Shown here: positions 57,501-64,000 of the stretch, one piece after another | Numbering within the stretch: the stretch's first letter is position 1 | Layout of the letters: every line of letters starts with the position of its first letter | DNA from: Schizophyllum amplum | Lineage: Eukaryota; Basidiomycota; Agaricomycetes; Agaricales; Schizophyllaceae | Assembly: GCA_007026445.1 (NCBI GenBank) | Contig: VDMD01000003.1 | Coordinates: 1,612,001 to 1,676,000, forward strand | DNA: 64,000 nt | Direction of reading: 5' to 3' | Translations under genes and position numbers: made by a program | Notes under the pieces: generated by a model | Databases searched by the model: none | The model's input: only the letters and a program-made list of their open reading frames with translations | What the model was told of the DNA's origin: nothing

Positions 57501-57858
57501 CTCGAAGTTGTCACTCGAAGAGGCCTGGACGCTCGTCGACGAGCTTGTCCCTGTGGACGACTTGGAGGAGACGTACGGCCAGAAGGAGATCACGTCGCCG
57601 GGTCAGCCTCTCATGATCGGCTGGGAGGGGGAATACAACGCAAACGTTGACAATGACGTGGACGGGTCGAGTCGAGCAGAGCCTGACAAGACTGCACATT
57701 CCCGTCGGCCGCGCCGCCATCACCACCCCCGCCCGCCACTCATCGTCGAGTCTGTGTCCTACGTGGCCGCTGGATTCCTCCTCGGTGCGGTCTTTGCCGT
57801 CAGCCTCATGTCCGCGCAACGCAGAGCGACGGTCGTGTACTATGGGAGCTTGACCTAA
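54553..57858 (+). CDS. Large basidiomycete-type protein of unknown function: N-terminal globular domain, coiled coil, Ser/Pro region, C-terminal membrane anchor
   Basis: Single exon, 1101 residues, exceptional in a window where most genes have introns. Residues about 30-240 form a globular domain: LIEDNHFLFRVYTPKERSPF, FIATRF, EDVARHLTW, SPLISANFSFSWSVWDALRR, DIQIAVIDAHQVAH and ALESQLVFVHGSIPG. The pattern FRV ... HL-x-W ... S-x-I-S ... (I/V)-x-V-I-D resembles fungal domains related in layout to ADP-ribosyltransferase folds (DUF7587-like); this is tentative. A coiled coil spans about 350-440 (VEKLEAAIHDLEAQVKHYEQ). A Ser/Pro-rich low-complexity middle follows, then acidic stretches, a hydrophobic segment near 870-900 (SVRAVLPIIFVPVSLAVHAV) and a C-terminal membrane segment (ESVSYVAAGFLLGAVFAVSL, about 1067-1088). 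Function unknown. The start at 54553 is chosen over the upstream 54304. Confidence 0.75.
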   Translation: MTTTPDTSPRGGGKEASSSLLPQYGFESHTDIRGLIEDNHFLFRVYTPKERSPFFDDSEPFFIATRFDERVREAPDELRDWDSYGMGALSEAMGYEDVARHLTWTTRTESPLISANFSFSWSVWDALRRYHASMKKDIQIAVIDAHQVAHKAATAMELMQKDAPSKFVFPLTSRCVSDICDRKDKEYWKWRRYALESQLVFVHGSIPGSAVYATIPLLAIVEKLPTYFLLNELDSARPADVAWDYKDKRSSYHAFCQLMSDRFMKLPSETRVRDTTAGAVRLAVAFLRPWFHSVVAEDFGRAVTTACELAFAIAHWPGRWWARGHDEVWTLIRALVHLLAEELREAHHVRVTKEVEKLEAAIHDLEAQVKHYEQSSARDEQDEAAGPSEEEERLQGVIAQLEAQVAHYKEEESARAEAARMQEIIDGLEEKVRMYEQERIPGTPSLVSDMPSPSRVLDSLPEYSTPGSPGYFHAASSYFTNAPDWPLTPPISPYFGVTRARSGSESSVMSELSIMPRSMMTTPPPMMAGELIEPKTPPQQRATPSMLPTPPSTLPRPRNRVVRMPTDPGELSSPFISPHGRGVGHARSMSLSDMHKAMSLSVTPDMLAGRAKSPTPSFASMAPDLSPLQEAPELPPLRGPVSFPRPLTPESSVDSRQSSRAPSRQASLYDRQSTHERQGSWPERKPSVTRHARSRSSSIISMGSRPVSLMEAFDRVPSHAVMEDDVLPEVAGIEQMIEAGDLEEAPRLEDSRHWVERPRSSSVLLAQDAPRFVDRLASVTLDLEERELASRRMDAPLSAVTEEGPGLDSLDLAVDVDEAANAVKEPLSANEEKKMVVDGEELGDTVEAASDDEEPEPVPRSVTVDRQTMAAAAASALLGPSVRAVLPIIFVPVSLAVHAVHRAIYNPIRAIEVVPELAAAITTAAQALSRVFAATDDESEPSTNDLASESDASSSTQPPSVSTPTDAQATNKLPIVVISSPSSSKLSLEEAWTLVDELVPVDDLEETYGQKEITSPGQPLMIGWEGEYNANVDNDVDGSSRAEPDKTAHSRRPRRHHHPRPPLIVESVSYVAAGFLLGAVFAVSLMSAQRRATVVYYGSLT

Positions 57859-58227
57859 AGGACCATTGCTCTCTGACGAGCCAGGGCGTCGCGCTCGTCT
57901 CATATGTTTATGGAACAAATGATTGTATTTATGTATATACGACTGCGAGCAGGCCTCTGCATGTGTCTGGGGATGATTATGACTTTACTATCATCCAGTA
58001 TGTGGCTTTTCGAGCCTTCGACTTCACTTGATGTGTATTATCATACGACGGTGTAACCAACTTTCGATGAGCGATGGCAGTCACTGTGCGATATATGCTT
58101 ACTACTGAGCTAGATGAGAACTAACACTAAATACCACCCTTGGACAAGCAGGCAGAACCACTTGACTTGCTGACAAGATAATACAATATTGATTATTCAA
58201 TTTTGTATTACAAGCCAACATTCCACC
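57859..58227. other. Intergenic, AT-rich, before the tRNA gene
   Basis: Holds the 3' UTR of the preceding gene and the tRNA upstream region. No gene seen. Confidence 0.55.
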
Positions 58228-58331
58228 GGCCCAATGGTCTAGTAGTATGATACGTCCTTCGGGCTTTGCTGCCTCCTTAACTTCATGGGGATAGTTGGAC
58301 GGGGTCCCGGGTTCAATTCCCGGTTGGGCCC
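58228..58331 (+). tRNA. tRNA-Pro (anticodon CGG) with a 32-nt intron
   Basis: Acceptor stem GGCCCAA pairs with TTGGGCC (58324-58330), discriminator C at 58331. D arm GGTCTAGTAGTATGAT and T arm CCGGGTTCAATTCCCGG match eukaryotic tRNA-Pro. Anticodon stem CGTCC (58253-58257) pairs with GGACG (58297-58301). The loop reads TT-CGG-G with the intron at 58264-58295 after position 37, the canonical site for tRNA endonuclease. A T6 run follows. Confidence 0.95.
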
Positions 58332-58337
58332 TTTTTT
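58332..58337 (+). terminator. RNA polymerase III terminator of tRNA-Pro
   Basis: Run of six T immediately after the discriminator base. Confidence 0.85.
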
Positions 58338-58541
58338 GCCTGATTATTATGCTCGCTTGAGCTCACCAAGTAGCACTGCAGACATATGAGTGTTTGTTGG
58401 GCTTCTATACTGTTTTCCTTCAACATTTAGAGATGCTCTGTGCTGGGACGAACGTAGCAACGGTCGGTTCGGACACGAATCGACCGGACAAACAAGAGGC
58501 AAACAAGTGCTCCTCATTCCGAACCATCACCATCGGACCAG

Positions 58542-59023
58542 ATGTCCTTCCTGGTTGGCTCGCTCTCCGGGGCGGTCGTTGCTGGAGGGGTGAGTGTTAT
58601 GCCAGCATGCTATGTGCGCTTCCAACTCATCCGTATAGTAGTTCTACTACGGCTTTTCGAATCTCATCAATTCGAGGTATGTCTCCGGTCAGCCGTTCCT
58701 CGTAAAGCCGTGTTGACCGGGACCCTCTGCACAGGACAGCCGACCATAGACGCGAGTGCGTTCCCTCTCATATTATTTACGAACTCCCTCCCGTCCTCAT
58801 TCTATTCTGCAGCTTGCATACGCTGAGCGTTCGCCTGGTCGATCACCCATCCCTCGTTCCCGCACCACCGTCCGCCGCGTCTCGCGTAACCGACAGGTCC
58901 TTCGGGGACCTAGTACAAACCCGATGGAATCAAGAGCTGGCGAAGCTCTTCCATGGCGCACGCGATCTGGACCAAAGAGCAGTCGCTTGGGGGAAGAGCC
59001 TGCTTTATGGTGAGGAGAAGTAG
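58542..59023 (+). CDS. MIC12: MICOS subunit Mic12-like protein
   Basis: Small inner-membrane subunit of MICOS that works with Mic10 and Mic27. Four exons, 58542-58589, 58642-58676, 58735-58755 and 58813-59023, close in phase to 104 residues. Reads MSFLVGSLSGAVVAGGFYYG (membrane segment ending in the YYGFSNLI motif), NSRTADHRRDLHTLSVRLVD, then TRWNQELAKLFHGARDLDQR before a Trp-Gly end (AVAWGKSLLYGEEK). The intron 58756-58812 is inferred because skipping it restores the expected DLHTLS helix. Identification rests on the N-terminal membrane motif, size and Trp pattern; the family is weakly conserved. Confidence 0.8.
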
Positions 59024-59400
59024 TCACCATTCTCAAGAATGACATGCTGTGCACTATATCGTGGCCGTCATTCAATGCATAGGGTCTATCACGGAGCCCC
59101 GTATAGCTTCCCGACGTTCAATCCCCCACGACTGAGATTGCTTCTTGACACCGCCTGGACGCAGAACTGCTACGATTCTACAGTTTCTGTAAGCTTAGGA
59201 AATGGCCTTAATCGCTGAGACACTTGGCGCCCTATGTCCCTCGAGCCCGTGGCGTGCGCACAAAGGGGAAACCGAGCATATATCCCGGTCTGACGAGGAG
59301 AGCATCTGAGAAGAGAGCAATCCGGGTTCCTCAAGCGGCAGCGCCGGGCCGGCATATCGCCAACTTCATCACTTCGATCAGTCCATTGTTCTTCACGGTC
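59024..59400. other. Intergenic, MIC12 to DUS3
   Basis: 377 bp. Promoter region of DUS3, no other feature seen. Confidence 0.5.
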
Positions 59401-62117
59401 ATGAGCGCGTCTTTGCCCCCCGGGACCGCGCCTGTGAAGGCAGAGTGCGTACTCCGCCATTGTCAGCTGCACTCATAAGCTCAACTCGGGGTATAGATTT
59501 CTCATCTCTGCCAAGCATATTGATGTTCCCGACGACGATGCTGCCGAAGGAAAGACCGGACATGCACCAGACACCGCAGACAAGAGGGAGGACGACAGAG
59601 ACTCCGGGAAGAAGCGCAAAGACAAGAGCAAGCGCGGAGCCAACAAGGGGCGCCGATTTGCCAAGATGCACGACGAGCTAGAGGTGTGCTGGAAGACCGC
59701 GAATGGGCAGACGTGCGAGTTTGGAGACAAGTGCGTCGTACATGAAATCTTCGTGCTGGCATTAACGATAAACGTAGATGCAAGTTCACCCACGACGTCT
59801 CCGCCTATCTTGCTGCAAAGCCACACGACCTCCGCATCCCAGAGACAAGCGACATCAGCAACGAGTCTCCGTTCTACACTCCCACACCGTTTACCGTCAC
59901 CGACCCCCAAAATCCGTCCCTTGACCCGCACACGAAGTGTCCATTATTTGAGGCCACAGGCTCATGCAAGTGAGTACACTCACCGACTCGGCCCAGTACA
60001 AAGTCAAACTCTCGTTGTACAGGTCCGGACTGAAATGTCGCTTTCTCGGAGCCCATGTTCAGAAGACAGAGGATGGGTCCTTGTCGCTCATCACCGACGA
60101 GGACAAATGCGCTCGCACAGCCATTTCAGAAACGGAACAGAACTACCTGCATCCGGAAGCACGGACAAAACTGCACAAGAAGAGGGTGCGCACACTGCAT
60201 TTGCGAGTGCTGTTTTAAATTGAAGACCATCCAGTATGAATATCCGATCACGGACCGCTACCTCAAGGATCTCGAGAGTCAAAAGGTGGTGATCGCTGAG
60301 CCCGAGCAAGATGAGCCGGACTGGGTCGCGAAAGCCGATGCCGCCTCAAGCGCAGGCGGCCCTTCCGGTACCGTCGCGGAGGTGGTACCGAATGCAGATG
60401 CGCTTGTCGCACAGCGCACTGGCGCAGGGGATCAGATGGACATGTCGGTCGACGTGCCCCTACGCGCGGAAGAGAAGAAGCGTCTGCACTGGGAGGGAAA
60501 GACATGTACGCCACGTTTCGCCGTTGCAGTATCGCTCTGAGCTTACGGTCCGATAGACCTCGCACCTCTTACGACCGTCGGAAACCTGGTGCGTTGGCAA
60601 AGGTGCTCGAAGAGCACACGATGCTGACGAATTCTACAGCCATTTAGAAGGATATGCGTCGATTATGGTGTCGATATTACTTGTGGCGAGAGTCAGTGGG
60701 TGTCCGAACTACGACATGAGACGCAGCTCAGGCTTCGTTTCCAGTGGGCTTGGCGACCTCTTTTCTCTCAGGATCCAAGGAAGAGTGGTCTCTCGTGCGG
60801 CGACATCCGTCTGAACGCATGTTCGGTGTGCAGGTTAGTAACTCCGTGTATCCACGTCCTCACGAGCTCATGGTGTATGTATTAGCTGGCTGGCAACAAG
60901 CCCAACACTATGGTTCGCGCTGCCGAGCTTATCCAAAATGAAGCGGGAGGCAACATCGATTTTGTCGACATCAATTGCGGCTGCCCAATTGACCTGGTCT
61001 ATAAGACCGGGAGCGGGAGCGCCCGTGAGCAGTTTTCTCCGTGTTCGTCTTAGCTGGACGATATTAATGTCTACTTCAGTGCTAGATTCCCCGGGCAAGC
61101 TGGGCCGCATCATTGTGGGCATGAACAAGGCCCTGGGCGACATCCCCGTCACAGTGAAGCTACGCACTGGCGTCAAAGACGGGCGAAACAATGCGCACAA
61201 ACTGATGCCGCGCGTCTCGGAGTGGGGGGCTGGGATGATGACGGTAAGAGATGTCCTTTGGAAATCCACAATTTGATCCAACTGACACCCTTTCAGCTTC
61301 ACGGGCGCACTAGGCAGCAACGCTACACTAAGCTCGCTGATTGGGACTACGTGAAGGAGTGTGTTCAGTCAGTGCGCGTTTACGAGGCGGAGAAGAACTG
61401 TCAGTACATCTGTTCATGGACATCGACCGCCTTGCTAATTGTGGGCACAGTGCCCAGAGCGCCAATATTCGGTGGCGGGGACTGCTACTCCGCGGAGGAC
61501 TATTGGCACAACGTGGAGTCTACCGGCGTCGACGGAGTCATGATAGGCCGCGGTGCCCTCATCAAGCCCTGGATCTTCACCGAGATCAAGGAGCGTCGTG
61601 AGTGGGATATCAGCTCGCGCGAGCGGCTCGAGCATATTCGAAAGGTTTGTCCTCGTCTATATTGAAACTTGATTTGGTACGACTAACGCCCATCTCCTTA
61701 GCTCGTTGACTACGGCTTGAAGTGAGTCTCTTTCCAAATAATGTGTATCATGTCTGACGTCTATTCTTCAAGTCACTTCGGCAGTGATACTCCTGGCATC
61801 AACACCACTCGACGCTACCTCTGTGAGGCTCTCTCCTTCCAGTATCGCTACATCCCCATCGGGCTGCTCGAGCGCCTCCCCGGACGCCTCAATGAGCGGG
61901 CACCGGCTTTCAAGGGAAGAGACGACCTCGGTACGTTTTCCAGGCCCCTCTTTATCAGTTTCCTCTTTGAACAGTGAACCCCTTCCCAGAAACGCTCCTG
62001 GCCAGCCCCGACAGTCGCGACTGGGTGAAGATTTCGGAGATGTTCCTCGGTCCTGCGCCGGAAGCGTGGTCTTTCATGCCCAAACATAAGAGCAATGCGT
62101 ATGAAAGTCAAGGCTAG
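59401..62117 (+). CDS. DUS3: tRNA-dihydrouridine(47) synthase, Dus3 type, with CCCH zinc fingers
   Basis: FMN enzyme reducing U47 in the tRNA variable loop with NAD(P)H. About 14-15 exons, starting 59401-59444 and 59497 onward and ending with AA-ACG-CTC-CTG to TAG at 62115. The N-terminal part is Lys-rich ([17 protein letters not shown]), then two CCCH fingers C-x8-C-x5-C-x3/4-[21 protein letters not shown] and [18 protein letters not shown]. The catalytic barrel has [80 protein letters not shown] (catalytic Cys), [51 protein letters not shown] and [20 protein letters not shown]. The CCCH pair is the Dus3 hallmark. One intron, 60189-60228, is about 40 nt. Confidence 0.95.
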
Positions 62118-62447
62118 TGCGACAGACTCTATGTACCTCTCAGAGCAATGTACTTGTCTAGCTTCTTGTAACGCAGTTGGAGCCAGTCGGCCTTGAAAGG
62201 CTCGTCCGATCGCTCGGGCCGCCGTCTCGTAAGACCAGCAAATCAAAATGTAGCGTCAGAGTCATATAGTACTGTACAGTATATCCACTGGTTCAGGCTG
62301 AAGATGACTTGGGGCAAACCAGATCATGCAGACACGAGCAATCACGACACGTCGGAAGCTCGTGCCGGTAAATTTTGACCTGATCCAGCAAAGGACTGGT
62401 ATTTAATATATCGGCCATCGTTCTTATTCCCCCCCCTTCGAGTCCGG
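62118..62447. other. Intergenic, DUS3 to MYND gene
   Basis: 330 bp, no gene or repeat recognised. Confidence 0.5.
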
Positions 62448-64000
62448 ATGTTTCCGCGCGAAACAGGTAGATACTCTGACCCACGCAGGCCTCCGCGCTT
62501 TCGTGAGTCCTAAGATATAATATGTGTGCAACACAAGTCCAGCTAAATTTTAACGAGTTCGGGGGTCGTACGTCTTCTCCAAGGCATGGAACGCCGAAAA
62601 GGATCTCTCCGATGCCCTCGCAGAACTACGACGCACGGCAGCACTACGAAGAAGTCTTGGAGTCACCATCGCTGAACCGGGGACCGTATTAGAGCCCGGG
62701 CGTTCCGCCTTCGTAAAGGCCAAGACCATCCTTGCCAGAGGATCTATCTTCGCCGCCCTGGCCAGTAATACGCCTCCGCTCTCCGAGCGTGTTAGACGGG
62801 ATGATGGCCGTGTTGCTGCTATCCTGGGCGCCATTGATGCGCTCTGGGGTGTTCTTTGTGTCGCTGATGATCCCGTGTACGCGCCCTTCAAGCAGGAATT
62901 TCCAGAGACCTTATGGGAGGACATCTTCCGATGGGTCGATTATCTTCACCCCATGCATGGGAGGTGCGAGGCGCGCGACGTCTGCGGGATCAATGTAGTT
63001 GCTGGGGTCAATCGTGCGTTCGAAGCCCTCAGTCGTCTCCGAGTTGAGGGCTGGCACGTAGCACTGAAAATTCCTGTCGCTCTTCCCTTTCTCTGCGACG
63101 CTTGGCTCAACTTCGACGTCTACGGTACTGACGAAGAGGACTCTCTGGGGATGGCACGTGTTGCCCGCATCGTTGGCGCTATGAACTGGTTGCACCACCA
63201 TCTCCCTGAAGCGGGCGACGTCGCACGCGCGGCGTTTACCACAAATATCCGCCTTCTTTGCAGGAACGATAACTCGAGGCTCTGGCGCCGAGTCGCAAAG
63301 CAGATAGAATACCTCACAAAGCTCGCACCTCTGCAAGAATTCGAGTACGTCTGGGCAGGCTTCTTCCGGATCACCGCTTGGCTGAGCGGGCTGACCGAGC
63401 TTCGAGTCTTCCGCTTCTCGCGCGCAACTCTCGCGAGTGTCTTCGCGGGTGTGCGCCACTGCCTCACGCGATCAGAGTGGCACGGCGCCCTCGAGGATGC
63501 ATCTGTCCTGCTCTATCGCATGGTTGCGCTCGGTGATAACAACAAGACGTTGATGCGCGCGTTGCGCATGGGATTGATTGCACTGCTACGCGATATATGG
63601 CTCGCAGATCCCAATTGCGATGCTCAGAGCCTCGCAAGTCATATAGCGGCGTCCGCTCGACTACCGACGGTTTTGCGCGTCATATGTGGGGGCAGTCGAC
63701 TGGAAGATGGGATGGATCAGGCCGGCGAGACCAGTGACCTCCCTCGCCAGATAGCGAACTACGAAGATCTGCTTTTGGCGATATGCGACGCTCGTGACAC
63801 TGCGCGTACTGTGCGTCAGCAATGGAAAACTATCATGACGTGCACTCACAGAATAGTAAGAGGCCTCTTCCTGGTGTGATTCACGCTGATCCGCTTGTGA
63901 AAAGGGACCGCACGACAGTGAGGTACGCGCTTGCTCGTGTGGCATGGCATTTTACTGCTCGAGCACTTGTCAACGCATGAGCTGGCCAACGCACCGAGAG
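62448..64000 (+). CDS. MYND-type zinc-finger protein, cut by the right edge
   Basis: The main exon runs from about 62558 to 63855 and is open in one frame (SYVFSKAWNAEKDLSDALAE, ETLWEDIFRWVDYLHPMHG, TKLAPLQEFEYVWAGFFRIT). A GTAAGA donor at 63856 and an AAAAG acceptor at 63904 join it at phase 0 to a last visible exon 63905-64000 whose 32 codons read RACSCGMAFYCSSTCQRMSW-PTHRE, most of a MYND finger (C-x-C, YCS-x2-CQ, W-x2-H); with the Cys of TCTH before the intron it makes the first ligand set. Such helical proteins with a C-terminal MYND finger are a large Agaricomycete family of unknown role. The 5' end is uncertain: ATG 62448 with a 19-nt exon (62448-62466) would join at phase 1 to 62558. 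Confidence 0.68.

Overview
The window is nuclear DNA from a filamentous basidiomycete, most likely an Agaricomycete. Nearly every gene is cut by many 45-400 nt GT-AG introns. Coding sequence is GC-rich. The gene set includes class I hydrophobins carrying a TNAxRxxRGLxPxKPR leader, an AA9 lytic polysaccharide monooxygenase, fungal F-box and MYND-finger proteins, and single-copy housekeeping genes. I rebuilt exon structures by hand, checking that phases match at each junction and that family motifs read through; most multi-exon calls close in frame from ATG to stop. The species cannot be named from this.

Layout. 1-3.8 kb: KRE6/SKN1 beta-1,6-glucan protein (minus, runs off the left edge). 4.8-10.3 kb: three minus-strand C2H2 zinc-finger genes, two of them obvious tandem paralogues. 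11.1-21.3 kb: a secreted-protein zone with a divergent hydrophobin (minus), an Ala-rich secreted protein (plus) and a typical class I hydrophobin (plus), all sharing the same leader exon type; an ArfGAP and RPB9 sit between them. 22.7-32.8 kb: F-box protein, nucleoporin NUP54/57, AA9 LPMO, ribosomal protein L27, CAF-1 subunit Cac2. 33.5-40.5 kb: two intron-rich APC-superfamily amino-acid permeases in tandem. 41-46.7 kb: SPT5 and an F-box protein transcribed divergently from a 238-bp promoter. 46.8-47.2 kb: a 408-bp inverted-repeat element (MITE-like). 47.6-64 kb: BRO1, MIC10, a DUF829/TMEM53-like protein, a 1101-aa membrane-anchored protein of unknown function, an intron-containing tRNA-Pro(CGG), MIC12, DUS3, and a MYND-finger protein cut by the right edge.

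How the genes relate. Most are unlinked housekeeping functions (transcription, chromatin, nuclear pore, ESCRT, mitochondrial cristae, tRNA modification). The exceptions are the hydrophobin/Ala-rich group, the zinc-finger group, the permease pair and two MICOS subunits within 7 kb.

Most unusual signals: many introns carry their own, unrelated, short tandem repeat; a leader exon seems to have been reused on an Ala-heptad protein; one hydrophobin has an extra Cys-pair-rich segment; the MITE has near-perfect 82-bp arms; and start-codon-only and 13-22 nt exons are common. No CRISPR, rRNA or bacterial-type feature was seen.
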